A program made the translations under genes and the position numbers. This document shows, in pieces, positions 45,619 through 53,507 of a stretch of 64,000 bases of DNA (its first letter is position 1; the number at the start of each line of letters is the position of its first letter). The notes below the pieces were generated by a model, which saw only the letters and a list, made by a program, of their open reading frames with translations, made no database searches and had not been told where the DNA came from. Source of the stretch: Bremerella alba (GTDB taxonomy: Bacteria > Planctomycetota > Planctomycetia > Pirellulales > Pirellulaceae); assembly GCF_013618625.1 (NCBI RefSeq), contig NZ_JABRWO010000008.1:124001-188000 (forward strand), in the 5' to 3' direction.

Positions 45619-45655
45619 AAAAAAAGGCTCCTCGTCGCATCGGACGAGGAGCCTT
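45619..45655 (-). terminator. Strong intrinsic terminator abutting the tRNA-Gln-like gene
   Basis: A perfect 13-bp stem AAGGCTCCTCGTC/GACGAGGAGCCTT with a 6-nt loop, then T7 on the minus strand. Its T tract ends only 5 nt before the 5' end of the tRNA-like gene at 45613, leaving no room for a separate promoter. It starts right after the stop codon at 45656 of a possible small gene. Confidence 0.85.
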
Positions 45656-45877
45656 CTATCGGAGAGACAGAGAGGTCAACGCGTCAGATGCGTAGCCGAC
45701 TTCGATCAGGTCTGAGCGATGGTTGCTCTGACCTGAGACCGAACCCGGTGGGATATTGTCGTTGCTCTTGATTGAACTGGGGTGACACGTGATCTCTCCT
45801 GGATTTGCCTGGCAGTTGCTCAGGCGGCTGATTAAATCTTCTGAAGAGATAGACGTACCGGGCGCGTTGGGGTTCAC
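45656..45877 (-). CDS. Possible 73-residue protein
   Basis: A GTG-started frame whose stop codon directly abuts the terminator at 45619-45655. The product is hydrophilic, with phrases such as SSEDLISRLSNCQANPGEI and SDLIEVGYASDALTSLSL, and has no known motif. A good ribosome binding site is not obvious. The position between the ZIP transporter gene and the terminator supports a transcribed unit, but the stretch could equally be an untranslated RNA. Confidence 0.3.
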   Translation of the reverse strand: MNPNAPGTSISSEDLISRLSNCQANPGEITCHPSSIKSNDNIPPGSVSGQSNHRSDLIEVGYASDALTSLSLR

Positions 45878-45902
45878 GCCGGCGTACTGAAAAAGTTGAA
45901 AG

Positions 45903-46616
45903 TTAGGGAAGCAGTTCGTGACCTAACAAACCTAAAGCAAACCCGAGCACAGCGCCCAACGCCGGTGCCCAAGCCTTTTCGAGCCTGGCCTGAGGGGCGA
46001 TGTCTTGAAAGACCAAAAACAGAATGCCACCGCCAGCAAGTAGCTTGATTGCGGCGACAACGGCGGGGTACTGAGCCAGAAGAAGAAAGCCGCCAAGTCC
46101 CGCGACTGGTCCGAGTAGCGCCAGTACGCCAAATACCATAACGATCTTGAAGCCAGAGATACCGGAGCCCTGATTCATTTCGCGATAGGCATTGAATCCT
46201 TCGGGAAGATTTTGCAATGCAATCAATATGGCAAGCAGCGGACCAGACTTTCCACCAGCACTGAAAGCGGCCCCCAGTGCCATCGCTTCGGGGATGAAGT
46301 CGGACAGCATAGCCACGAGTTGCGTAGTCGGACTGTGGTAGCGAGCCAAGAGGATATCGAGCCCGCAAAAGATGATCCCACCTAAGACAAACCACATGAC
46401 CGAAAAGTGAGCAGGGAGTTCTTCTATTCCCTCCGGCACTAAAACCAACGCTACAGCGGAAAACAAAGCACCACCACCAAAGGCCATAACGGCATGCCGG
46501 AACTCTTGCTCGAGCCAGTCAGGATGGATGCGTTCCCACCGAGCGATAAGAGCCCCTAGCGGCATCGACATGCCAGCCATCAAAGTGAGTAATGTGACAG
46601 TTAACCAAGTGGGCAT
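45903..46616 (-). CDS. ZIP-family metal transporter
   Basis: A 237-residue membrane protein with about eight spans. The two metal-site helices are clear: AMLSDFIPEAMALGAAFSAG (His of the usual HxxPE replaced by Asp-Phe-Ile-Pro-Glu) and IALQNLPEGFNAYREM (NLPEG kept). ZIP proteins move Zn, Fe or Mn into the cytoplasm. The substrate cannot be assigned. It is divergent from the baeRF gene at 46.8 kb; the 207 nt between them show no further gene. Confidence 0.85.
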   Translation of the reverse strand: MPTWLTVTLLTLMAGMSMPLGALIARWERIHPDWLEQEFRHAVMAFGGGALFSAVALVLVPEGIEELPAHFSVMWFVLGGIIFCGLDILLARYHSPTTQLVAMLSDFIPEAMALGAAFSAGGKSGPLLAILIALQNLPEGFNAYREMNQGSGISGFKIVMVFGVLALLGPVAGLGGFLLLAQYPAVVAAIKLLAGGGILFLVFQDIAPQARLEKAWAPALGAVLGFALGLLGHELLP

Positions 46617-46823
46617 AAGGATTTTTAAGTTCTACAGAGCATGATCGAGAGCAACAATTTGGCAGCTGCGGCGCAGACTTTGCATGGTACATAAGTTCAA
46701 TCCAATTAACCACTGACAACCGGCTTGAGGTGCTGTAAGCTGCCAGAGTGGGGAGCTCTGTAACCAGCATGGTGTTTTCTGAACCACCGAGGCGCTTCGA
46801 CTTGGAATAGGAGATACTTTGAC

Positions 46824-47990
46824 ATGGAACCGCAATTGATTCAAACGTTGTTGGAAGATCCAAGCGAAATCTGTGTTTCGATTTACATGCCTGTATTTCG
46901 CTGGGGGCGAGAAGTTCAGCAGAACGAAATTCGCTACAAGAACCTAATGAAAGACGCCGCTTCATTGCTCAACAGCGATGAAGTTTGTACATCGGACCAT
47001 CGTGATGCGATTCTCCAGAAATTGGATGACTTCCGATTGGATGAGACGCATGATGCTTGGCGTCATCCTTCTGCCGGAATGGCAATTTTTGTCACGCCCG
47101 AATCGTTGGAAGTGCATCAACTGGGATGCACGATCACCGAGCAAGTGCATGTAGGTGAACGATTCTATCTAAGACCTCTGTTGCCGGCCTTGCATGGCGA
47201 TGGTCGTTTTGTGCTGATCGCCGTTAGCCAGAACCATGTCCGCTTGTTTGATGGCAATGCAGATGGCTTGGAAGAACGCGTACCGGCCGAACTACCTGAG
47301 AATTTGAAGGATGCCCTGAATATCGACGATTACATCACGTCGATCCAGCACTTCAGCTATTCGCAAGGAGGAGGCGTCGACACGATGTATCACGGCCAAG
47401 GTGCCGGGGAAGACGACCACAAGGCGAACATCCTGCAGTTCTTCCATCGCATGGAGGATCCGCTTAACAACTTCCTGGAGGGACGCAACGATCCACTCGT
47501 GTTTGCGGGGGTCGAGTATCTCTATCCGATCTTCAAGGAAGCGGTTAGCTACCCGCATCTGCTGCCGGACAGCGTGCATGGCAACTTCGATGACGCTTCG
47601 GCCGAACAACTTCATGAGAAAGCATGGCAAGTCGTTCAGCCGCACTTCCAACAGGAATGTGACCAAGCGATATCCAATTATCATGATGCCCATGGACAAA
47701 ACCGGGCAACCAACGATCTTGAAACGATTCTCCGGGCCTCGGAGATGGGAGCGATCGAGGCCCTGCTCATTCGTGAGGACACGGCCATTTGGGGACACGT
47801 CGATCGCGAAGGTCACGTTCAAAGCGACGGCGGCCCCAATGAGATGAGCCACGACCTGTTAGACGACGCAGCGGTCGAAACACTCAAGAATGGAGGCGAC
47901 GTCTTCGTCGTTCGTGAAGCCGATTTCCCTGAGCAAGACTGCTCGGCAGTGGCTCGCTTGCGATTTGAAATCGCGGCCTCCATCAAGTAG
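46824..47990 (+). CDS. baeRF-family protein (bacterial archaeo-eukaryotic release-factor-like)
   Basis: A 388-residue soluble protein. AGGAG lies 9 nt before the ATG. The layout matches the baeRF groups related to domains 2-3 of eRF1 and Pelota: an N-terminal alpha/beta part (EICVSIYMPVFR, GMAIFVTPESLEVHQL), a central PLVFAGVEYLYPIFKE, and a C-terminal domain (ETILRASEMGAIEALLIRED, then GGDVFVVREADFP). A link to ribosome rescue is a proposal in the literature, without a defined function. The nearest features are divergent or convergent, so there is no operon. Confidence 0.75.
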   Translation: MEPQLIQTLLEDPSEICVSIYMPVFRWGREVQQNEIRYKNLMKDAASLLNSDEVCTSDHRDAILQKLDDFRLDETHDAWRHPSAGMAIFVTPESLEVHQLGCTITEQVHVGERFYLRPLLPALHGDGRFVLIAVSQNHVRLFDGNADGLEERVPAELPENLKDALNIDDYITSIQHFSYSQGGGVDTMYHGQGAGEDDHKANILQFFHRMEDPLNNFLEGRNDPLVFAGVEYLYPIFKEAVSYPHLLPDSVHGNFDDASAEQLHEKAWQVVQPHFQQECDQAISNYHDAHGQNRATNDLETILRASEMGAIEALLIREDTAIWGHVDREGHVQSDGGPNEMSHDLLDDAAVETLKNGGDVFVVREADFPEQDCSAVARLRFEIAASIK

Positions 47991-48000
47991 TGACTAACTT

Positions 48001-48996
48001 TTAACGGCCGATATGCGTTTGGATGTGCTCGACCGCTTTGGTCGTCACCATACGACCACGAGGGGTTCGCACGAGAAGTTCAGTCCGCAGCAAAAAGGGC
48101 TCGACTTCGTCTGCTAAGGTTTCTGGGGCGGCGTTCATGGTATGGGCGATCGCCTCGACGCCTGCCGGACCACCACCAAAGACACGGATGATGGTCGTCA
48201 AGTATTTGCGATCTTGGTTGTCGAGACCGAGCGCATCGATTTCCTGCATGGCCATCGCGTCTCGGGCCAATTGCAGGCTGATATGTCCGTCGGCCTTGCT
48301 GGTGACGTAGTCGCGGATCCAACGCAAACGGTTATTCGCGACGCGCGGTGTTCCTCGGCTACGCTCTGAGATTTCGAGCGAAGCGTCATCCTCGATGGTG
48401 ACGTCAAGTTTGCGAGAGTTTCGCCGAATAATTTCCGCGAGTTCTTCGTGCGTGTAAAAGTCGAGATGTTCGCGAAGCGGAAAGCGATCGCGCAGAGGTG
48501 CAGTCAGCATCCCGCTGCGGGTCGTCGCCCCGATCAAGGTGAACGGTTTAACTTGGAGATTGATCGTACGCGCATTGGTTCCTTCGCCCAGGACGATATC
48601 GATTCGGAAATCTTCCATCGCCGTGTAAAGGTATTCCTCGACCGATTTGGGGAGGCGATGGATTTCGTCGATGAAGAGAATCGACTTTTCGTCCGCATTG
48701 GTCAGGTAGGGAATCAAATCTTTGGGAGCCTGCAATGCTGGTCCCGAGGTGAGTTGAAAATTGACACCGAGATCTTTTGGGATACAGGTCGCAAAGGTTG
48801 TCTTACCAAGCCCAGGCGGGCCATCGAAGAGGATATGTCCTAGCGGTTCATCCCGTTTGACAGCCGCATCGACGACCACTTTCAGGCGTTCGCGTACCTC
48901 AAGTTGGCCAACCATCTCGGAAATGGATTGCGGGCGGAGGCTCTTGTCTTCTTCGTTTGGGCTATCTTCGCCTTGCAGTATCGCTTCCCGGCCCAT
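48001..48996 (-). CDS. ruvB: Holliday junction branch-migration ATPase RuvB
   Basis: A 331-residue AAA+ motor. The ATG at 48996 begins GREAILQGED; a TTG at 49047 would add 17 residues. Motifs are RPQSISEMVGQ, Walker A DGPPGLGKTTFA, Walker B LFIDEIHRLPKSVEEYLY, sensor IGATTRSGML and the C-terminal RTPRGRMVT winged helix. It drives branch migration with RuvA. Unlike in many bacteria, it is separate from ruvCA, about 4 kb away, with other genes between. It converges with the baeRF gene. Confidence 0.96.
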   Translation of the reverse strand: MGREAILQGEDSPNEEDKSLRPQSISEMVGQLEVRERLKVVVDAAVKRDEPLGHILFDGPPGLGKTTFATCIPKDLGVNFQLTSGPALQAPKDLIPYLTNADEKSILFIDEIHRLPKSVEEYLYTAMEDFRIDIVLGEGTNARTINLQVKPFTLIGATTRSGMLTAPLRDRFPLREHLDFYTHEELAEIIRRNSRKLDVTIEDDASLEISERSRGTPRVANNRLRWIRDYVTSKADGHISLQLARDAMAMQEIDALGLDNQDRKYLTTIIRVFGGGPAGVEAIAHTMNAAPETLADEVEPFLLRTELLVRTPRGRMVTTKAVEHIQTHIGR

Positions 48997-49136
48997 TGGA
49001 AAAACCTTTTCCCGTGATAAATTTGCGAGTCTAATTCCTGATAGCAACTGAACAGGTGTTGACTATGGCCGTCCACTATAACAAATAGAGGATGAGGTCG
49101 AAAAGTTCGGTATCTTCCGCTTACGAGGCAGTTCCC

Positions 49137-49643
49137 ATGCAATCAGCATCGAAAAACCAAGAGACAACGCCATTCTGGCTAAGCGTGTTGGGGCTGTTGG
49201 GCTGGATCGTTCTTTGTTTTGCGGCTGCTGGCGTTGGTTCTGCGTTTACGACGCCCCAAATTGATACCTGGTACGCAGGGCTCGAAAAACCGTCATTTAA
49301 TCCACCCAACTGGGTCTTTGGTCCAGTCTGGTCGACCCTCTATCTGATGATGGCCATTGCCGTCTGGCTTGTGTGGAAGAATGCAGGCTGGACCACCGCC
49401 CCACATTCGCTGGGGGTATGGTGCTTTCAGCTCTTGTTAAATACCACCTGGTCGGTAATCTTCTTTGGCCTCGAAAACCCCGAGCTGGCAGCTTTAGAGA
49501 TCGTTGTTCTCTGGGGGGCGATTCTTATCACGATTGGCGCGTTTTGGCGACACGATCGCGTGGCGGCTTTGCTTATGGTGCCCTACCTGCTTTGGGTGTC
49601 GTACGCAGCGGTGCTTAACTTCTCGATTGCCGCACTTAACTGA
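49137..49643 (+). CDS. tspO: TspO/MBR-family membrane protein
   Basis: A 168-residue five-span protein. GAGG lies before ATG 49137. Family signatures are KPSFNPPNWVFGPVWSTLY, LNTTWSVIFFGLENPELA (the family WSxxFF region) and PYLLWVSYAAVLN. TspO binds tetrapyrroles and affects stress responses. It is divergent from ruvB, with about 140 nt between the start codons. Confidence 0.92.
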   Translation: MQSASKNQETTPFWLSVLGLLGWIVLCFAAAGVGSAFTTPQIDTWYAGLEKPSFNPPNWVFGPVWSTLYLMMAIAVWLVWKNAGWTTAPHSLGVWCFQLLLNTTWSVIFFGLENPELAALEIVVLWGAILITIGAFWRHDRVAALLMVPYLLWVSYAAVLNFSIAALN

Positions 49644-49732
49644 CGATAGCATTGGCTTCTGGGAAGACGCCCTGTTTGTTTCTAGACCAAGTGCATGTCG
49701 CCAAAGATTGAATTTAGTGAAAATTGAACCAT

Positions 49733-49748
49733 TGGCACTGCCTTTGCA
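49733..49748 (+). promoter_or_regulatory. Sigma-54 type (-24/-12) promoter
   Basis: TTGGCAC, 5 nt, TTGCA on the plus strand matches YTGGCACRNNNNTTGCW except for one base (T where R is usual). The invariant GG and GC have the correct spacing. The predicted start is near 49759, about 40 nt before the ATG of the 40-residue protein. An enhancer-binding site was not identified. Confidence 0.72.
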
Positions 49749-49797
49749 AATAGAAGTCTCACACTTCTAACATTCCCAATGCAAAGGAACCCTGACA

Positions 49798-49920
49798 ATG
49801 ACTGAAATCGTAGTGCATGACATGGTTAACGACATTTCTGATCAACTTCATATGGACAAGTGCGAAGCAGAACAAGTGCTCGAAGGCATGGTTTACGAAT
49901 ACGTCGAGGATGAGGAATAA
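49798..49920 (+). CDS. 40-residue acidic protein
   Basis: ATG 49798 with AAAGGAA 9 nt upstream; stop at 49920. The 40 residues start MTEIVVHDMVNDIS and end MVYEYVEDEE, with 13 Asp/Glu and one Lys. A helix around DKCEAEQVLEGM is likely, and one Cys lies in it. A good ribosome binding site and a sigma-54 type promoter 50 nt upstream argue that it is real. Such short acidic helical proteins can be regulators or scaffolds, but nothing can be assigned. It converges with the zinc-ribbon gene ending at 49930. Confidence 0.68.
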   Translation: MTEIVVHDMVNDISDQLHMDKCEAEQVLEGMVYEYVEDEE

Positions 49921-49929
49921 TTTGCCTCG

Positions 49930-50922
49930 TCAGCGACTGAATAAACTTCCCAAGCCCCCGCACAGAATAGCGATAGTTGCAATTCCCAGCCCCACGGCGA
50001 GAACCGTTCCTAGCACCATGTACAAACGGTGATAAGAAACGGGACCATGCCCAGTCGAACGTCCATTCTGTCCATTAATGAGAAAGCGGTAAACTTCGTC
50101 CTTATATTGATAGGCCATAATCCACACCGGCAACAGCATGGGATCGCTGGCCATATTTTGGATACGAAGATTGACCTGCACGTTGCGGCTTCTCGGGGGG
50201 ACAAATTTGGCGTCGACCGCTTTCCGTTCGAGCGATTCAAGCCCCGATTTAGCCATCGGTCGGGCATACTTGCGAGCAACATTGAACTGCTCGACGGTAT
50301 ATTGATCGAGTTCAACCTCGTTGGGCGAAACGGCCTGGCCCATATCGAAGGGACACAACTGAGATGTTTCGTTTGGGGTTAATGCCCCACTGGCTCCTAC
50401 CAGAACACCTTCGTAGCGAGCACGATGCTCACCTGACATAGGAAACCAGTCGCCACTTGCTCCCATCGGTGTCTGGCTGGTATCGGCCGTCCAAAAGGTA
50501 GCGACGTCGGCCGAAAACACCCAGTACGGTACATAGACCGGCACCATGTTTTTGATCACCGCCTTTTCAGAAATATCTGGCGGTCGCCAGAAGCCTTGAC
50601 CGATGGCTTCGCGCATTTCTTTCCGCGCTTCTTCCTCCGTCACCCTAAAGGGCAGTACTTGATTCGGCGCGATGACTTTATGGTCTTTCCCTTTTTCTAA
50701 ATTGGTCGATCCGCAGAAGGGGCATCGTAGGGCCTCGGCCTCGGCCGAATAGCTCATCGCCGCACCGCATCCACTGCATTGAAAGCTGTGCGTGGCAAGG
50801 GTTGAATCGGGAGTTTGGGTGTCTTGTCGGTGCGGGGATTCAGTCCCGCAGTTGCCGCAGAACAGATCTTCGTCGTCGATCAGTCCGCCGCAAACCTTGC
50901 ATTTCTCTAGAAGATCACTCAT
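49930..50922 (-). CDS. Zinc-ribbon protein with C-terminal membrane span (paralogue 1)
   Basis: A 330-residue protein. Two N-terminal zinc ribbons (CKVCGGLIDDEDLFCGNCG and CSGCGA...LRCPFCGS) lead into a long soluble domain with YVPYWVFSADV and PMSGEHRARYEG. The end has VYRFLINGQNGRSTGHGP and a membrane span (GTVLAVGLGIATIAILCGG). It shares ribbon order, PYW, VYRFLINGQ and span with the next gene, so the two are paralogues. They are often annotated as TFIIB-type zinc-ribbon proteins; the function is unknown. It follows the second copy by 26 nt. Confidence 0.78.
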   Translation of the reverse strand: MSDLLEKCKVCGGLIDDEDLFCGNCGTESPHRQDTQTPDSTLATHSFQCSGCGAAMSYSAEAEALRCPFCGSTNLEKGKDHKVIAPNQVLPFRVTEEEARKEMREAIGQGFWRPPDISEKAVIKNMVPVYVPYWVFSADVATFWTADTSQTPMGASGDWFPMSGEHRARYEGVLVGASGALTPNETSQLCPFDMGQAVSPNEVELDQYTVEQFNVARKYARPMAKSGLESLERKAVDAKFVPPRSRNVQVNLRIQNMASDPMLLPVWIMAYQYKDEVYRFLINGQNGRSTGHGPVSYHRLYMVLGTVLAVGLGIATIAILCGGLGSLFSR

Positions 50923-50947
50923 GGGGCTATGCTTTCTCTGCGCGTCA

Positions 50948-52093
50948 CTATTTCATCAATGCTGAGATGAGCAGGACAATGAGAACGAAAAGAATCAGCA
51001 GGGCCACGCCACCTCCGGCGGCTCCCCAGATTCGCTGCCATGAGACCGGCTTGTCACCATTGATCAGGCCTGTTTGACCGTTGACCAGAAATCGGAAAAC
51101 CTTGTCGTTGTAGCGATAGGTCAACAGATAGATCGGTAGCAGATACAGGTCCGAGTTTTCGTAAGAGAACTCTGTTTTGACGACATTGCTGCGACTTGTA
51201 TCGCCCGGCAGAAACTGTCGAATGTGCGATTGCTCGCGACGATAGAACTCTTCATAGCAGATCTTTTGTGCCGCGGTGATTTCCATCTGGTACTCTTCAG
51301 CAGCCCAGCCAGCAAGGAAATAGGGTTCGTATCGTTTGGCGGCTAAAAGCGAGAATGGCTTGATGCGATCGGCATCGGCCTGAGTCAGCCCTTTGCTGGC
51401 CGAGATCATATAGCCGCTGTAGTACTTGTGATGTCTGCCAGAGAGTGGCCACCATTCCGTCTTCTGGACGCGGCGAGTCTTGGTGACCATCTTGCCGTTT
51501 TCCATGGTGGTGTAAGACTCGGTCTTGTACCAATCCTCGCCGATCGAAGCGCTCCAGCGACTTTCGGCGAGCATCGAAAAACTCCAGAACGGAAGATACA
51601 CGCCGCGCAGTTTGTCTTCGATCTGGGCCATGTGCAAGTCGCCAGGCCGATACCAGTCGTTTCCCTTAATCCACGCGCGAAACTTTTCCATCGCCATCTC
51701 AGGAGTCACGCGAAAAGGAATTACGAACTCCGGCAGTTGCCGGCCAGAGACTTCAGGGGAGTACTCGACCACGTAAGTCGAATCACAAAACGGACAGACA
51801 TAACTCAACTCTTGCGGATCAATCGAAACGTTCGCGCCACATGTTTCGCAGTGAAAATATTTCTTAATCGTCTGCTGGGCATCCGCGTTCTTCTTAGCCG
51901 CCTCTGGCACCTCGTGAGGTGTACCACAAGCAGGACAAAACTTGTCGTTCGGTTCTACGGGGCATCCACAAGCCGGACAAGGCTCGCCCTGTGTATGGGC
52001 CACCTCGGAAGGTACTAATTCATCGTCCGCAACCGATTCGCTTACGACGAGCTGTTCTTCGCTGGGGGGAGGAGGACTAACCACGGATTTCAC
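50948..52093 (-). CDS. Zinc-ribbon protein with C-terminal membrane span (paralogue 2)
   Basis: A 381-residue relative of the neighbouring gene product. It has an acidic N-terminus, then ribbons CPACGCPVEPNDKFCPACG and CETCGANV...YVCPFCDS, then VYLPFWSFSMLAESRW and PLSGRHHKYYSG. The end is VFRFLVNGQTGLINGDKPVSW and a membrane span (GVALLILFVLIVLLISAL). Both copies seem to be integral membrane proteins with cytoplasmic zinc domains. It lies about 120 nt downstream of ruvA on the same strand. Confidence 0.78.
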   Translation of the reverse strand: MKSVVSPPPPSEEQLVVSESVADDELVPSEVAHTQGEPCPACGCPVEPNDKFCPACGTPHEVPEAAKKNADAQQTIKKYFHCETCGANVSIDPQELSYVCPFCDSTYVVEYSPEVSGRQLPEFVIPFRVTPEMAMEKFRAWIKGNDWYRPGDLHMAQIEDKLRGVYLPFWSFSMLAESRWSASIGEDWYKTESYTTMENGKMVTKTRRVQKTEWWPLSGRHHKYYSGYMISASKGLTQADADRIKPFSLLAAKRYEPYFLAGWAAEEYQMEITAAQKICYEEFYRREQSHIRQFLPGDTSRSNVVKTEFSYENSDLYLLPIYLLTYRYNDKVFRFLVNGQTGLINGDKPVSWQRIWGAAGGGVALLILFVLIVLLISALMK

Positions 52094-52216
52094 GAATTAA
52101 CACAGATGAAGAATAGTTGACGATGCGTTTCCAGTTTCGTTTCGCGTGTTTGTAATTCAGGAGTAGGGCTAGGGATTGTTGGCTGATGCTCAAGCAATCC
52201 AAGAGTTGCACTACGT

Positions 52217-52846
52217 TCAGTCTTCCTGATGAGCAATTTTGTACACTGCCTGGACCAGGGAATCCACGTCCTTGTAGCTCTTTTTCTCGGCGACGGCTGC
52301 GTCGAGTAGTTTTCTTGCTTGGGTTTCCGAGTGCCCCAGTTGCAAGAGGACCTCGAAGGTTTCTGTCACGACATCGCGTGAAACTTCGGGACTCTCGCCA
52401 TCGGCTCCAGAGATCAACAAGGCGAATTTTGGGACCTTGCGGCGCAGCTTCGCCACAATTCGGTCGGCGGTGGCAGGACCGATACCAGGCAAGGCGGACA
52501 AGCCTTTGGCGTCCTGTTGTTCGATCTGATTGGCGACTTCTTGGACCGGACGGACCATGGCCCGCAAAGCTTTTTTCACGCCGACGCCGTCGACCGAGCA
52601 AAATAGCTCGAAAAACTCGCGTTCGATATGATTAGAAAAACCGACCAGACGAGGGCTCATTTTTCCTCGGGAAGGGTCGCCGTCGAAATAGTGGATCGTA
52701 TGAAAAGAAACCTTCTGCCCCATCTGGGACTGAACCTGGCGGCGAACGAATTCCGGCACCAGCACTTCATATTCGAAGGGATCGGCAGCGATCGTGACGC
52801 TGGTGATGTCGACCGAGACCAGCTTGCCGGAGATTTTCGTGATCAA
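52217..52846 (-). CDS. ruvA: Holliday junction DNA-binding protein RuvA
   Basis: A 209-residue RuvA. TTG at 52846 is favoured because the protein then begins [13 protein letters not shown], like the usual RuvA start, with GGAA 7 nt upstream; another TTG lies 18 nt earlier. The two HhH motifs appear as VKKALRAMV and [20 protein letters not shown]. The C-terminal domain that contacts RuvB follows ([16 protein letters not shown]). It follows ruvC by about 27 nt. Confidence 0.94.
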   Translation of the reverse strand: MITKISGKLVSVDITSVTIAADPFEYEVLVPEFVRRQVQSQMGQKVSFHTIHYFDGDPSRGKMSPRLVGFSNHIEREFFELFCSVDGVGVKKALRAMVRPVQEVANQIEQQDAKGLSALPGIGPATADRIVAKLRRKVPKFALLISGADGESPEVSRDVVTETFEVLLQLGHSETQARKLLDAAVAEKKSYKDVDSLVQAVYKIAHQED

Positions 52847-52873
52847 GGGTGAATTCCATTTCAAGAATAGGTA

Positions 52874-53368
52874 TTAGAGGGTCGTTGCGATTTTGCTGAG
52901 GTAGTAATGGCACAGAGCCACGGCCAACGCATCGGCCACGTCGGCAGGTTCCGGCGCGGCCGTAAGCCCGAGCTCGCGGCGAATCGATTCCTGCATTTGG
53001 CTCTTGGGGGCTCGGCCATTTCCGGTCAAAATCTTTTTGATTTGGGTCGCTGCGTAACTGTGGAAGGTCAACTCGTTTTGGGCTGCCGCCAAGCATAAAA
53101 CGCCGCGGGCATGCCCCATGATGATCGCCGTTTTGGGGCGTTCGTAGTGAGAGTATAAATCTTCCATTGCCATCACGGTTGGTTTGAGCGAGGTGATAAC
53201 GTCGGTAATTCCTTCATGAATCTCACGAACCCTCGCGGGCACTTCCCCTCGCGTTTTTCCTCGTACGACGCCAGCTTCCACAATCGAAATACCCGACGGA
53301 GCAACATCGATGACACCATAGCCGGTGATGTTGAGACCAGGATCGATACCGAGGATACGTCGCCGCAT
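52874..53368 (-). CDS. ruvC: Crossover junction endodeoxyribonuclease RuvC
   Basis: A 164-residue resolvase that cuts Holliday junctions made by RecA. The catalytic residues are in place: Asp9 (ILGIDPG), Glu69 (MAMEDLY), and Asp143 and Asp146 (PADVADALAVAL). The ruvC-ruvA order is usual; ruvB is elsewhere. A palindromic repeat separates it from cysS. Confidence 0.96.
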   Translation of the reverse strand: MRRRILGIDPGLNITGYGVIDVAPSGISIVEAGVVRGKTRGEVPARVREIHEGITDVITSLKPTVMAMEDLYSHYERPKTAIIMGHARGVLCLAAAQNELTFHSYAATQIKKILTGNGRAPKSQMQESIRRELGLTAAPEPADVADALAVALCHYYLSKIATTL

Positions 53369-53396
53369 GGAAGTCCTAAGGGGTCAGGAAAGCAAG

Positions 53397-53498
53397 TTCC
53401 CTCGCCCCCTTGGGGGAGAGAGTTAGGGTGAAGGGCGATCTTGGTACACGCTTTCCAACCCTCACCCTGCCCCTCTTCCTTGGGAAGGGAGAGGGGAC
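53397..53498. repeat. REP-like intergenic inverted repeat
   Basis: About 100 nt between cysS and ruvC. An outer imperfect palindrome has arms near 53397-53435 and 53457-53498, each with CCCTC...GAGAG/GAGGG blocks and a GGGTGA...GGG core. Each arm is itself a CCC..GGG hairpin. Such elements are often scattered in planctomycete and other GC-rich genomes; copy number in this genome is unknown. Confidence 0.6.
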
Positions 53499-53507
53499 CG
53501 GAGTGGA

